Origin: Mycobacterium sp. SMC-4
GTDB taxonomy: Bacteria > Actinomycetota > Actinomycetes > Mycobacteriales > Mycobacteriaceae
Direction of reading: 5' to 3'
Assembly: GCF_025263265.1 (NCBI RefSeq)
Contig: NZ_CP079869.1
Coordinates: 4,278,001-4,342,000 of the forward strand
DNA: 64,000 bases
Part shown: piece after piece, positions 17,912-26,947 of the stretch
Layout: the number at the start of each line of letters is the position of its first letter
Numbering within the stretch: position 1 is the stretch's first letter
Notes under the pieces: model-generated
What the model saw: only the letters and a program-made list of their open reading frames with translations
Told to the model about the DNA's origin: nothing
The model's database searches: none
Position numbers and translations under genes: made by a program

Positions 17912-18658
17912 ATGGAACCGATGGCCCGATGCGTCCGCCCGGAGGAAGGCCGCGTATCTGCGGTCGGCTTTCGCCTGACTGGGGTGATCGTTGCCGTCGT
18001 CGCGACGGTACTTTTGGCGTGCACGCCAGCAGCCTCCGCCGAGCCGACAGGCGGTCCGTGGGATCCACTCCTGCCCAAGATCCCGAGTGCGGGAGCGCCC
18101 GGCGATCCGGTTGCCATCGCCAACGCGTCCTTGCAGGCGACGGCCGTTGCCACCCAGACTGCGATGGACTTGGGGCGTAGCTTCCTGAGCAGTCTCGGAC
18201 TCGTCAGTCCCGCGGCAAGCCCCCAAACGAGCGTCCGCGGCAACCGTCTCTACGGTGCCCAGGCGATCGAATACGTTATCCGCAGGGCAGGAACGCAGAT
18301 CGGCGTTCCCTACTCCTGGGGAGGGGGCAGCCTCACCGGCCCTAGTCGCGGTGTCGACCAAGGCGCAGGCACCGTCGGTTTCGACTGCTCAGGACTGACA
18401 CGATTCGCCTTCGCCGGCGTCGGAGTACTGTTGCCGCGATGGTCCGGCGACCAGTACAACGCTGGCCGCAAGGTACCTCCCGCGCAAGCTAAACGCGGTG
18501 ACCTCCTGTTCTGGGGGCCCGGCGGAAGCCAACACGAAGCGATCTACCTCGGCGGCGGAAAAATGATCGAGGCGCAACAAACCGGCGTTCCCATCAAGAT
18601 TTCACCGGTGCGTACCGCCGGGATGACACCCTACGTCATACGGATTATCGAGACCTGA
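17912..18658 (+). CDS. ripB: RipB-like NlpC/P60 peptidoglycan endopeptidase
   Basis: The 248-residue protein has a signal-like hydrophobic segment, a short linker (GGPWDPLLPKIPSAG), and an NlpC/P60 domain with catalytic Cys in VGFDCSGL and His in SQHEAIYLGGG. It lacks the coiled-coil domain of RipA, as RipB does. It should cut peptide stems of peptidoglycan outside the cell. The linker and catalytic domain are close to those of the RipA encoded at 24428. Confidence 0.88.
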   Translation: MEPMARCVRPEEGRVSAVGFRLTGVIVAVVATVLLACTPAASAEPTGGPWDPLLPKIPSAGAPGDPVAIANASLQATAVATQTAMDLGRSFLSSLGLVSPAASPQTSVRGNRLYGAQAIEYVIRRAGTQIGVPYSWGGGSLTGPSRGVDQGAGTVGFDCSGLTRFAFAGVGVLLPRWSGDQYNAGRKVPPAQAKRGDLLFWGPGGSQHEAIYLGGGKMIEAQQTGVPIKISPVRTAGMTPYVIRIIET

Positions 18659-18720
18659 CCCCGAACGCTTCCGCCAACAGCTTCCTCCCACCAAACGCCT
18701 TGTCTGCACCGGGTAATGGT

Positions 18721-19467
18721 TCAGCCGGCCAGACAGTAGCCGATGCCGCGGACCGTCCGGACATAGCGCGGACGAGACGGGGCGTCACCGAGCTTGCGTC
18801 GAAGATTGCCGATGTGCACGCCCAGCGCCGACCGCCCGCCGGGCTGCGTCGCCCCCCAAAGGACTTCCTGAAGTCGTCGGCACGTCACGGGCTCCCCTGG
18901 ATCATCGGACAACACCCGAAGGATCGCGAACTCCGTTCGAGTCAGCGATATGACGTTGCCGCGCTGATAGACCCGCCGGACCCCCACGTCGATCACCAGA
19001 TCGTCGACGTGGCGTCGCTGCGCGCCGCCGACCTCGCTGCGCTGGTGAGAACGCCTGAGCGTCTGCCGTATTCGCGTGTTGAGTATGTCGCGGGAGCCGA
19101 TGGGAGCCACTCCGACGCGCGATATTAGTGGCGCCATCTCTGTGTCGGCGAGGGCGACGACGCCGCACTGGGCGGCCTGGCGAACACGGTCAAGGACGAC
19201 GGCGCCGTGCGCGGATGATCCCAGGCACACCACCACCACGTCGGGGTCATCGTCGCGCACCGCGGTGAGCGCTGCAGCATCTGAGCGTGCGACGTCGACG
19301 GCGAACTCTTCGGCGCGTAGGGTGCGGGCCAACATGTCGGCGTAGATGCGCCGAGGTTCAACCAGCAGAACGCGAATGCGCCCAGCGGCTACCGCCGGAG
19401 AGGCAACGCTGCCCGAAGCGGGGTGCGGCTCGATGGTCGTGGCAGTCTCCTTGCCAGCGTGGGCCAT
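18721..19467 (-). CDS. OmpR-family response regulator with degenerate receiver
   Basis: The 248-residue protein has a winged-helix output domain that is well conserved (SLTRTEFAILRVL, then HIGNLRRKLGD and VRTVRGIGYCL). The receiver is not: the acidic pair is E37-P38, the phospho-acceptor Asp is Cys81 (VVVVCLGSS), and the usual Lys-Pro motif is missing. It therefore probably works without phosphorylation. No kinase gene is adjacent. A 39-bp palindrome containing two TACGTA sites lies 39 nt upstream of its ATG. Confidence 0.85.
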   Translation of the reverse strand: MAHAGKETATTIEPHPASGSVASPAVAAGRIRVLLVEPRRIYADMLARTLRAEEFAVDVARSDAAALTAVRDDDPDVVVVCLGSSAHGAVVLDRVRQAAQCGVVALADTEMAPLISRVGVAPIGSRDILNTRIRQTLRRSHQRSEVGGAQRRHVDDLVIDVGVRRVYQRGNVISLTRTEFAILRVLSDDPGEPVTCRRLQEVLWGATQPGGRSALGVHIGNLRRKLGDAPSRPRYVRTVRGIGYCLAG

Positions 19468-19505
19468 TCACGGCGTGAAGGTGTCCGCGCGCTGCTGGAA
19501 CCAGC

Positions 19506-19544
19506 ATATCGCCATCTACGTAGCTACTACGTAGATGGCGATAT
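19506..19544. promoter_or_regulatory. BlaI-type operator in a 39-bp perfect palindrome
   Basis: The arms ATATCGCCATCTACGTAG and its exact complement are 18 bp each, separated by CTA. TACGTA occurs at 19517-19522 and 19528-19533, again 11 bp apart. It lies upstream of the atypical response regulator and downstream of the MFS gene. A hairpin could also form, but there is no T-run. Confidence 0.75.
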
Positions 19545-19576
19545 GGGGTGTCGGGCATGTTCGCGTCGTTGGGTGT

Positions 19577-20839
19577 TCAGCGGGGGGTTTGCGCGGAGGA
19601 TGTCAGCTGTTCGGGTTGAAGTCGGCCCCGTCGGTCCAGCCGGAACAAGGCCGCGGCGGAGGCCAGCCCGATTGCCGACAGCAGAACCCACAGCAGCCAG
19701 GGTTGTCCGAGATCTCGGGCGGCCTGCATCAGCGAGCCGGTGGCCAGATTGCCGACAAGAATGCCGACTCCGACGATGGTGTTGTAGAAGCCGTAGTGCG
19801 TTCCGATGAGACGGTTGTTGGCCAATGAGACGACGGTGTCCATCTCGAACGGGAAGACGGCCGCCGACCCGACCGCCAGCACCGCCGTGGCGACGAGTAG
19901 CGCGGTCGCGGCGGCGACTCTGCCTGCCCTGGTGTCATCGGGCAGCACGATCAGCGGCAAAAACGACGCCGCGAGGATCAGCATGCCGATCACCAGGGAG
20001 CGGCCGGCGCCCCAGCGGTGGGCGAACCATCGTGTGATCCGCATCTGGCCGAGGACGGCAACCAGACCCGAGACCAGGAAGATCATGGCGGTGACAACGG
20101 AATCGTTGCGCGGAAACAGGTCTCGCGCCTGAAGCGGCAATGCCAGATAGACCTGGAATGACAAGACATACGACCCGATCATGGCCGCGGCGAAGAGCAG
20201 AAAGGAGCGGTTGGCCGCGACTGTTCGCCAGTCCTGCAGCACCGATGTTTTCTCGTCAGGTGTCCCCGCGGCGCGGTGGGGCAATGCGAAGAGTTGGGCC
20301 ACGGTCAGCGCAGCGAACACCACCGCTGCGGCGGCAGCTGTCATTCGGAAATCGACGAACATCAAGGCCAGCCCGACAAGGGGTCCGGCCAGAATGCCCG
20401 CCTGATAGAACACGTTGAATACCGCGAAGGCTTCCACGCGCCGTGGGCCCGCGTCGGCCGCCAGATAGGCGCGCACCGCAGGATTGAACAGGGCGCCGGC
20501 GAAGCCGGTTGCTGCCGAGGCGATCAGAACCGCCGGTAGCGATTCAGCGAAGACGAGCAGGCCGAATCCTGCTGTCCGGAGGACACATCCGCAGACGATG
20601 AGCGGTTTGTAGCCCAGCCGGTCTGCCAGAGTGCCGCCGATGAGAAACATGCCTTGCTGGGAGAAGTTACGTACACCCAGCACCAGGCCGATGGCCCACG
20701 CGGCCAGCCCCAACGGGCCGGCGAGGTAGCCGGCCAGGTAAGGCATGAGCATGTAAAAGCCCAGGTTGATGCCGAATTGGTTGATCATCAGCATCCGGCT
20801 GGGCCAACCAAAGCTGCGGAAGGCTGACAGCAGGGTCAT
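19577..20839 (-). CDS. MFS efflux transporter (Rv0849-like)
   Basis: The 420-residue protein has about twelve hydrophobic segments and an MFS loop motif ([15 protein letters not shown]). The ATG overlaps the upstream PLP-enzyme stop (ATGA). The order lpqS - cysK2 - MFS is the same as Rv0847-Rv0849 in M. tuberculosis, where it belongs to a copper-responsive locus. The substrate is unknown. Confidence 0.85.
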   Translation of the reverse strand: MTLLSAFRSFGWPSRMLMINQFGINLGFYMLMPYLAGYLAGPLGLAAWAIGLVLGVRNFSQQGMFLIGGTLADRLGYKPLIVCGCVLRTAGFGLLVFAESLPAVLIASAATGFAGALFNPAVRAYLAADAGPRRVEAFAVFNVFYQAGILAGPLVGLALMFVDFRMTAAAAAVVFAALTVAQLFALPHRAAGTPDEKTSVLQDWRTVAANRSFLLFAAAMIGSYVLSFQVYLALPLQARDLFPRNDSVVTAMIFLVSGLVAVLGQMRITRWFAHRWGAGRSLVIGMLILAASFLPLIVLPDDTRAGRVAAATALLVATAVLAVGSAAVFPFEMDTVVSLANNRLIGTHYGFYNTIVGVGILVGNLATGSLMQAARDLGQPWLLWVLLSAIGLASAAALFRLDRRGRLQPEQLTSSAQTPR

Positions 20840-21954
20840 CGTGACTGCACCTCGGTGGGGTCGACAACGGTGGTGCATCGCGTCCACGCCGTGACTGTCT
20901 GGGTCATCGGGTCCTCAATGGTGGCGGGATGCCTCGGGGGCGCTGCGTCGAGCAGGCCGTGGGCGCGGCAGTAGTCGTCGTTGTAGATGGTGTCGAAGTA
21001 GCGTTGCGGGCCGTCCGGGAAGATCGCTGCGACAGTGGCTCCGGCAGGGCTATTGCGTGCGACCCAGCCTGCAACTAGGGCGACCGCACCGACGCTCCAG
21101 CCGCCACTGGCGTAGTGGGTGGCCGCCAGGGTGCGGCATGCCCACACCGACTCCGCGGGGGCAACCCAATGCACTTCGTTGAACGCTTGGTAGTCGACGT
21201 TGCCGGGATAGATGCTCGAGCCCAGGCCTCGCATGAGCCGAGAAGCCGCGGGCTGGCCGAAGATCGTCGAGCCCACCGTGTCGACGCCGATCAGCCGCAG
21301 CTGCGGGTTAAATTCTCGGAGGACGCGTGCGACGCCGGCCGAGTGGCCTCCGGTGCCCACCGAGCACACCAGGACATCAACGGCGCCGAGTTGTTCGTTC
21401 AGTTCCAACGCGAGCCCGCGGTAGGCCTCGACGTTATCGGGGTTGCTGTATTGATCGGGATGCCACGCGCGCGGGTCGGTGGCCAAGATCTTCTGCACGC
21501 GGTCACGGCGAGCCTGCTGCCAGCCTCCCTGTGGGTGCGGTTCAGTGACCAATTCGATGTCGGCGCCGAATGCGGCGAGCATATTCTGAATGATCGGCTC
21601 CATCCCGGGGTCGGTGACCAAGGTGACGGGGTGCCCGTAGACCGTTCCGGCTAGTGCGAGACCCAATCCCAGCGTCCCGCTGGTGGATTCAACGATGCGG
21701 GCGCCGGGGGTAAGTGCCCCGCGGGAGCGGGCGCGTTCGACCATGTGTAGCGCGGGTCGGTCTTTCATTCCTCCCGGGTTGAAGCCTTCGAGTTTGGCCC
21801 AAAAGCCCCGCTCTTCTGACGTGAACGGTGCGCCGATTCTCAAGACAGGGGTCTGGCCGACCATGGTGGCCGGCCGCTCGTTGCGGCCGCGTTGTGGCTG
21901 TGCCGATCGGGTGTGGGAAGTGCGTGCATGGCGGATTGGCAGGGCAGGATTCAT
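20836..21954 (-). CDS. cysK2: CysK2-like PLP-dependent sulfur-amino-acid synthase
   Basis: From the ATG at 21954 the protein has 372 residues, the length I recall for mycobacterial CysK2; a GTG at 22017 would add 21. The PLP Lys is in [17 protein letters not shown], and the phosphate loop and glycine turn ([10 protein letters not shown]) are present. CysK2 makes S-sulfocysteine or cysteine from O-phosphoserine and sulfur donors. It is coupled to the MFS gene and follows lpqS. Confidence 0.85.
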   Translation of the reverse strand: MNPALPIRHARTSHTRSAQPQRGRNERPATMVGQTPVLRIGAPFTSEERGFWAKLEGFNPGGMKDRPALHMVERARSRGALTPGARIVESTSGTLGLGLALAGTVYGHPVTLVTDPGMEPIIQNMLAAFGADIELVTEPHPQGGWQQARRDRVQKILATDPRAWHPDQYSNPDNVEAYRGLALELNEQLGAVDVLVCSVGTGGHSAGVARVLREFNPQLRLIGVDTVGSTIFGQPAASRLMRGLGSSIYPGNVDYQAFNEVHWVAPAESVWACRTLAATHYASGGWSVGAVALVAGWVARNSPAGATVAAIFPDGPQRYFDTIYNDDYCRAHGLLDAAPPRHPATIEDPMTQTVTAWTRCTTVVDPTEVQSR

Positions 21955-22056
21955 CGATGAATGTCGCTTCTGTGAGGCCGCGACGAAGCACGGCGACTGA
22001 CGGCAGGTAGCGGTCACCGGCCACCGTCGAAGACGACGGGGCCTGACGCTAGCCGA

Positions 22057-22473
22057 TCAGCGGCGCGCGATACACAGGTGGGCGAGCACGTCGCGGCCGG
22101 TGCGCAGGGCGCGGGCGTTCCGTGGTGGACCGCGGATAGGCGCCTTCGCCGCCTGGCACCACAGCAGCGGAAGTACAGCCACGACGAGGCCCAACGCGAG
22201 CGCGATCAGGGAGACCGTTCCCCGCGGCAGGATCGCTTCGGCCAGGGTGTCGGGCGTGCACTCGGCGTCGGGTTGGGAGAGGTGGGGGTGGTCGAGCTCG
22301 ACAGACATCGGCGCGCCGACCGCACTGGCGGCCAGGGTGTGCGGTCCGTGCGTAGGTGCCGCATTCACGCCGGGCAGTGCCCACTCGGCTCCGACGATGA
22401 CGGTCCAGAACGCGATCAACGCCGCGACGATGGCGCGGCGGCGTTGCCCAGAGTTCGCGTCGAAGTACTTCAC
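22057..22473 (-). CDS. lpqS: LpqS-like membrane protein
   Basis: The 138-residue protein has an N-terminal hydrophobic segment (residues 15-33), a His/Pro-rich extracytoplasmic part (DHPHLSQPDAEC), a second hydrophobic segment, and the LpqS-type C terminus RTGRDVLAHLCIARR. Unlike LpqS it shows no lipobox. The start is GTG; upstream in frame there is a stop at 22507. It heads the lpqS-cysK2-MFS operon. Confidence 0.7.
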   Translation of the reverse strand: MKYFDANSGQRRRAIVAALIAFWTVIVGAEWALPGVNAAPTHGPHTLAASAVGAPMSVELDHPHLSQPDAECTPDTLAEAILPRGTVSLIALALGLVVAVLPLLWCQAAKAPIRGPPRNARALRTGRDVLAHLCIARR

Positions 22474-22506
22474 GATGTTGCCGACTGTAGCAGCGGATCG
22501 GCGATT

Positions 22507-22590
22507 TCAGGCTCGGCCCCCTAGCCGATGCCGGGTTGTGATCAGACAGCGACCGCCGTTGCGCCGAGCCATCCGGCCGTTCCGTCGCAC
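22507..22590 (-). CDS. Candidate leader peptide upstream of lpqS
   Basis: A GTG at 22590 (or ATG at 22572) opens a 27- (or 21-) residue basic frame ending before lpqS by 33 nt. It contains RRNGGRCLITTRHRLGG with one Cys. Such Cys/Arg-rich upstream ORFs can couple metal or cysteine status to translation downstream. The only evidence is position and composition. Confidence 0.3.
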   Translation of the reverse strand: MRRNGRMARRNGGRCLITTRHRLGGRA

Positions 22591-22686
22591 GATCGACTTC
22601 GCCCGATGCCCTTGCGAAAACGCCCTTTTGGAGGTTCCGCGAAGGAGATACAACAGATCGTTGCGCTGCTTGTACCGCAGATCATC

Positions 22687-22703
22687 TACGGTTTTACTAC
22701 GTA
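22687..22703. promoter_or_regulatory. BlaI-type operator upstream of lpqS leader
   Basis: TACGGT at 22687-22692 and TACGTA at 22698-22703 keep the 11-bp spacing. The site lies about 210 nt before the lpqS start and just after the M56 peptidase gene. Confidence 0.55.
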
Positions 22704-22806
22704 GATAATTTGCTCTCTATCGGCCCGCGCGCCAAGCGGTGTTTCCTTTGCTGGCGGCCTACGTGCATTGGCTCCACCTGCGGAACGTGCGGCGGGCGTT
22801 GAGGCG

Positions 22807-23727
22807 CTAGTGGTGGCAGAGCACCTGGATGAGGGCGGGTGTGGCGAGCATGGCGGTGATCGCGGCTGCCAGGCAGATGCGGTGGCGCCATCGCACGTGC
22901 CGGCGTGTGGGGGTGAGCAGGCGCTGCGCTCGCGCGATGACCGCTGTTCCCGCCGCGGCGAGGCCTTCCCGTGCAGGCGGGTGTTCTCCGGCCAGAGCAG
23001 ATAATCCAGCCAACAGCGGATGCGTGCCGACGCGGCGCACGGCGGTGTCGTCAGCGCACATCTCCAGCAGTTCACCCACACGATGAGGGGCCGTCGCGAA
23101 AAGCGGAAGCCGCGGCAGTGTGCCCCCCAAAGCGCGGAGCGCCATGAGGATGTGGTGGTGGCGCCCGGAGATGTGCGCGTTTTCATGCGCCAGAACCGCT
23201 TTGAGCTGTGATCGGTTCAACGACTTCATCGCCGCGGAGGTGACGATGATGGCGTTCGGGCGTCCGACCACGCAGTAGGCAGCAGGCCGGTCGGCCTCCA
23301 CGACCACCACATTGGGATGGTCGGTGGGTCGGCCGACGATCCGCGCGGCACGCGCGTGCTCGTGACTTCGCGCCCGCAGCCGCGACAAGCAGCGACCGAT
23401 CCGCATTACGACGAACCCTGACGTCAGGGTTCCTACCGCGATGAGAACAACAGAACCGATTCGTCCGGCCATGGGGGTGTGCTCGGAGAAGCCAAACAGC
23501 TCCAGGCACAGCGTCACGACCGCGCCCGTACGAATACTGTCCGTCGTTGCGCCGATGACCATGATCAGCGCGACGAGCCACGCCGTCAGCGTCGCGGCGA
23601 CGGTGGCCAGCCAGGCTGCCACTCCCATATGGGGGCTGATGCCGTGACGGGTCATCCGCCTCAGGACCGGTGGCGCCCACCAGGCCAGCGCGCTGCCGTA
23701 GAGGAGCAGCCACAGCGCGGCGGTCAT
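22807..23727 (-). CDS. blaR: BlaR-like M56-family membrane metalloprotease
   Basis: The protein is 306 residues from ATG 23727 (a GTG at 23730 adds one). It has several membrane helices and the zinc protease motif HENAH (AVLAHENAHISGRH). It lacks a penicillin-binding sensor domain, as in the mycobacterial BlaI partner. It should inactivate or release the BlaI repressor upon cell-wall stress. Its start overlaps the blaI stop (TGATG). Confidence 0.85.
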   Translation of the reverse strand: MTAALWLLLYGSALAWWAPPVLRRMTRHGISPHMGVAAWLATVAATLTAWLVALIMVIGATTDSIRTGAVVTLCLELFGFSEHTPMAGRIGSVVLIAVGTLTSGFVVMRIGRCLSRLRARSHEHARAARIVGRPTDHPNVVVVEADRPAAYCVVGRPNAIIVTSAAMKSLNRSQLKAVLAHENAHISGRHHHILMALRALGGTLPRLPLFATAPHRVGELLEMCADDTAVRRVGTHPLLAGLSALAGEHPPAREGLAAAGTAVIARAQRLLTPTRRHVRWRHRICLAAAITAMLATPALIQVLCHH

Positions 23728-24089
23728 CACCGACGACCCTTGCGCAGAGCCGCCTTCAATTGAGCGGACTGCTCGGCGTTCATCTGCTCAACAAAGAAGG
23801 CCAGCACCGCATCGGTATCCCCGCCGGCGTCGAACGCGGCCTTCATCAAACGCGCGGAACGCTCCTCGCGGCTCATGGACGCCTGATACACGTACGCTTT
23901 CCCATCGCGCTGACGTTGCAACCAGCGCTTGCGGTACAGGTTGTCCATCGTCGACATCACGGTGGTGTAAGCGATCTGGCGCCGTTGAGAGATCTCGTCG
24001 AAAACCTCACGCACCGTGACAGGCTCGGCGTAATCCCACACGCAATCCATGACCACCGCTTCGAGGTCGCCGAATCCTCGCTGTTCCAT
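23727..24089 (-). CDS. blaI: BlaI/MecI-family repressor
   Basis: The 120-residue winged-helix protein has FGDLEAVVMDCVWDYAEPVTVREV and AYTTVMSTMDNLYRKRWL, the family recognition region, and a C-terminal dimerisation helix. GGGAGG precedes the ATG. BlaI proteins bind TAC/GTA inverted half-sites. Six such pairs lie near genes of this island, including its own upstream region. Confidence 0.92.
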   Translation of the reverse strand: MEQRGFGDLEAVVMDCVWDYAEPVTVREVFDEISQRRQIAYTTVMSTMDNLYRKRWLQRQRDGKAYVYQASMSREERSARLMKAAFDAGGDTDAVLAFFVEQMNAEQSAQLKAALRKGRR

Positions 24090-24311
24090 TTGCGCCTCCC
24101 GCTCTCCGCGACGAGCTGGCCTCCTCGCGCCCCGAGCTCTTCAGTCCCCAATGTAGCCGCCGAGCTGGGAAAAGCCGCGATACGCCTCACCTGGACCGCA
24201 TAGGGCCAGCATCTGCACTACCGGCCGCGGCGCGTGAACCTAGCGCCCGTGGCGCACAGTTGTAACCGACCTGAGACTGTGACAGACGTTCCTCCTGATA
24301 CCAAAGTGATG

Positions 24312-24343
24312 TACGTTCCGTCTACGTACTATTGTGCTACGTA
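24312..24343. promoter_or_regulatory. BlaI-type operator cluster between blaI and ripA
   Basis: Three half-sites occur: TACGTT 24312-24317, TACGTA 24323-24328 (11-bp step) and TACGTA 24338-24343 (15-bp step). The blaI-ripA intergenic region (24090-24427) holds no gene, so these probably control ripA and blaI autoregulation. Confidence 0.7.
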
Positions 24344-24427
24344 CTTAGCTCGGTAGTAGGAGTGCCGCGGGTGCCTTTCGGCTTAGGTGCGCGGCTCGAC
24401 AACGCTCACCCCAGCTGAGGAGATTCG

Positions 24428-25831
24428 ATGCGGCGCCTCACTTCTTTTCTGAGTCTCTTCGCATTAATGCCGGCACTGGTGATCAGCGCCCCGGGCACCG
24501 CTGTTGCCGGGCATGACGGCAGCCCCGACCGCGACGACGTTCCCTCATTGGTTGCGGCGGTCGCCGAAGCGAACCAGCGGATGGCCGACGTCGGTAGCGA
24601 CATCCAGATCAAGCAAGAGGGCGTCAACCGTGCCCTGGTCGAAATCGCGGCCGCTCGCGACACCCTCGCGCAGGCCCGACGCGACGTTGTTGCCAGCGAC
24701 CAAGCCCTTACCGACAGCCAACACGCGATCGAGGCCGCACAACAGCGCTTTGACCGCTTCGCCGCGTCGACCTATATGAACGGGCCGTCGGGTGCGTTGC
24801 CGCTGGCAAAAAGTCCCGAGGAGATCCTGGCCGGGGCCTCGACCCAGCAGACCCTCACCATCAGCTTTCAGCGGGTCCGCGACGACCTCCTGCGTCGGCA
24901 GACCGATCAGGCCAACAAGCTTTCTGCTGCGACGGCCGCGCGGGCGCGCGCCGAGAGCGCCGCCGCGGACGCCCAACGCCGGCAAGACGACGCGGTAGCC
25001 GCACTCCGGGACGCCCAGCAGACGTTTACCGCACAGCAACGCGAGGTCGAACGGCTCGCTACCGAACGCGACTCCGCTCAAGCTCGACTGGAAGCCGCCC
25101 GACCGGTGGCGGCGACAGCCGCCGCGCCCAGTGCCGCGCAACCCGGCACTGTTCCGGCATCCGGCGCTCCCTGGGACCGCGGCACCACGTCGCCGGGGGG
25201 CGCCACCAAGGGGGGCCTGTGGGACACCACGCTGCCGATGGTGCCCAGCGCTAACGTGGCCGGCGACCCGGTGGCCATCATCAATGCCGTCCTCAAGATC
25301 ATGGCGACCTCGGCGCAGCTGACGGCCGACATGGGCCGCAAGTTCCTCACCAAACTCGGCATTCTGTCTCCAGTCACCGCCGCCGCAGATCCCGGCATCA
25401 CCAACGGACGCATCCCCCGCCTCTACGGCCGCCAGGCCTCAGAATTCGTGATTCGCCGCGCCATGTCACAACTGGGCGTGCCTTACTCCTGGGGCGGCGG
25501 CAACGCCAACGGCCCGTCACGAGGCATCGACCAGGGCGCCAACACCGTGGGTTTCGACTGTTCGGGCCTGATGCTGTATGCCTTCGCCGGCGTCGGCATC
25601 AAACTCGACCACTACTCCGGGTCGCAATACAACGCAGGCCGCAAGATCCCCTCGTCACAGATGCGACGCGGTGACCTCATCTTTTACGGCCCCAACGCCA
25701 GCCAGCACGAAGCGATGTATCTGGGCGACGGCATGATGATCGAAGCCCCCTACACCGGGTCGGTCGTCAAGATCTCGCCCGTGCGCACCTCCGGCATGAC
25801 GCCCTACGTCACCCGCTTGATCGAATATTGA
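24428..25831 (+). CDS. ripA: RipA-like NlpC/P60 peptidoglycan endopeptidase
   Basis: The 467-residue protein has a signal peptide (residues 1-27), a long coiled-coil domain (about 40-215, rich in Ala/Gln/Arg heptads), an Ala/Pro linker, and an NlpC/P60 domain with catalytic Cys in FDCSGLM and His in ASQHEAMYLG. Length and order match RipA, the D-Glu-mDAP endopeptidase needed for daughter-cell separation. GAGGAG precedes the ATG. It is divergent from blaI. Confidence 0.92.
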   Translation: MRRLTSFLSLFALMPALVISAPGTAVAGHDGSPDRDDVPSLVAAVAEANQRMADVGSDIQIKQEGVNRALVEIAAARDTLAQARRDVVASDQALTDSQHAIEAAQQRFDRFAASTYMNGPSGALPLAKSPEEILAGASTQQTLTISFQRVRDDLLRRQTDQANKLSAATAARARAESAAADAQRRQDDAVAALRDAQQTFTAQQREVERLATERDSAQARLEAARPVAATAAAPSAAQPGTVPASGAPWDRGTTSPGGATKGGLWDTTLPMVPSANVAGDPVAIINAVLKIMATSAQLTADMGRKFLTKLGILSPVTAAADPGITNGRIPRLYGRQASEFVIRRAMSQLGVPYSWGGGNANGPSRGIDQGANTVGFDCSGLMLYAFAGVGIKLDHYSGSQYNAGRKIPSSQMRRGDLIFYGPNASQHEAMYLGDGMMIEAPYTGSVVKISPVRTSGMTPYVTRLIEY

Positions 25832-26063
25832 CGTCGCCGCGATGCCGCGCAGGTGGACCGGTCAGTGCGCCGCGGTGCGGCCGCTGCGAATCGGCCTCCT
25901 CGGGCACGTCAGGCCGCCCCGAACGACGCGGCCAGCGAGAGGCGTTAAATAGCGCCGTCGCGCCGGCGATCGCAGCCGCCCACAGCGCCACGACCACGGC
26001 ACACAGGATCAGCCACGCTTGCCACCCGAGACTGTTCGGGCACACGTCCATCAGCCAACGCAT
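25809..26063 (-). CDS. Small single-pass membrane protein
   Basis: The ATG at 26063 is preceded by an unusually strong ribosome site (GGAGGAGGG). The 84-residue product has one hydrophobic helix (WLILCAVVVALWAAAIAGATALF) followed by a basic, Pro/Arg-rich cytosolic tail. Its 3' end overlaps the ripA 3' end by 23 bases. It is divergent from the two-component regulator gene. No family was recognised. Confidence 0.65.
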   Translation of the reverse strand: MRWLMDVCPNSLGWQAWLILCAVVVALWAAAIAGATALFNASRWPRRSGRPDVPEEADSQRPHRGALTGPPARHRGDVNIRSSG

Positions 26064-26124
26064 GTCAGGCCCTCCTCCGCAGTGAGCCTCACCCCACCGT
26101 AGGAGGAAAACGGTATGAGTCGTG

Positions 26125-26143
26125 TGAAGATCTGCTGAAGATC
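26125..26143 (+). promoter_or_regulatory. Response-regulator direct repeat upstream of its own operon
   Basis: TGAAGATC at 26125-26132 and again at 26136-26143, an 11-bp period typical of OmpR-family tandem sites. It lies 58 nt before the response-regulator gene and 62 nt before the divergent small membrane protein. Confidence 0.6.
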
Positions 26144-26200
26144 GAGCCGCTCGGTCAGCCATACCTGGTTACGGGCGCACCAGCAGGCACCATATGGGAC

Positions 26201-26947
26201 ATGCAGCACCACCACCTGGGCGCGCCTGAGAGCGCGAAGGGATACCGCGCGCTGGTCGTCGACGACGAACTCCCCCTGGCCGAAGTGGTGGCCAGCTATC
26301 TCGAACGCGAGCAGTTCGAAGCCGTCGTCGCCGGCAACGGTGTCGACGCAATCGCCGTCGCACGCGACCTGGATCCCGATGTCGTCATCCTTGACCTCGG
26401 CCTACCCGGCATCGACGGACTCGAGGTCTGCCGGCAATTGCGGACCTTCTCCGACGCCTACGTCGTCATGCTCACCGCCCGTGACACCGAACTGGATACC
26501 GTGCTCGGCCTCACCGTCGGCGCCGACGACTACATCACCAAACCCTTCAGTCCCCGCGAGCTGGTCGCGCGCATCCGCGCCATGCTGCGGCGACCCCGCA
26601 TCCTGCAAACAGCCGCCGCACCCGCCGAACGAGAGACAGCCCCGCCGCGCCGCTTCGGCGCACTGAGCATCTACGTCGCCGCCCGTGAGGTACATATCGA
26701 CGACGAACTAATCCTGTTGACCCGCACCGAATTCGACATTCTCGAAGCCCTGTCCGCGCGGCCAGGAATCGTGCTGAGCCGCCGACAACTTCTCGAAATA
26801 ATCCGCGACGAACCCTGGGTCGGCAACGAACACCTCGTCGACGTCCACATCGGACACTTACGACGCAAACTCGGCGACGACGCCGCACGCCCCCGCTACA
26901 TCGCCACGGTTCGAGGTGTCGGATACCGGATGGGAACCGGACAGTGA
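26201..26947 (+). CDS. OmpR-family response regulator
   Basis: The 248-residue protein has a canonical receiver (D21-D22 acidic pair, phospho-acceptor D65 in VVILDLGLPG, Lys in YITKPF) and a winged-helix output domain (LTRTEFDILEAL, then HIGHLRRKLGDD). Its stop overlaps the GTG of the kinase gene. It likely binds the TGAAGAT direct repeats here, before the DUF305 gene and before ldt. Confidence 0.92.
   Translation: MQHHHLGAPESAKGYRALVVDDELPLAEVVASYLEREQFEAVVAGNGVDAIAVARDLDPDVVILDLGLPGIDGLEVCRQLRTFSDAYVVMLTARDTELDTVLGLTVGADDYITKPFSPRELVARIRAMLRRPRILQTAAAPAERETAPPRRFGALSIYVAAREVHIDDELILLTRTEFDILEALSARPGIVLSRRQLLEIIRDEPWVGNEHLVDVHIGHLRRKLGDDAARPRYIATVRGVGYRMGTGQ

Larger units (their letters stand above)
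22474..22806. other. Long leader region of lpqS
   Basis: Between the M56 peptidase stop and lpqS there is no full-size gene. It holds the TACGTA-type pair at 22687-22703 and a short open frame at 22507-22590 on the minus strand. Confidence 0.5.

Noticed and set aside
19506..19544. 39-bp palindrome as a transcription terminator
   Set aside because: No T-run on either side, a 3-base loop, and it carries the TACGTA pair found at five other promoters; operator is the better reading.
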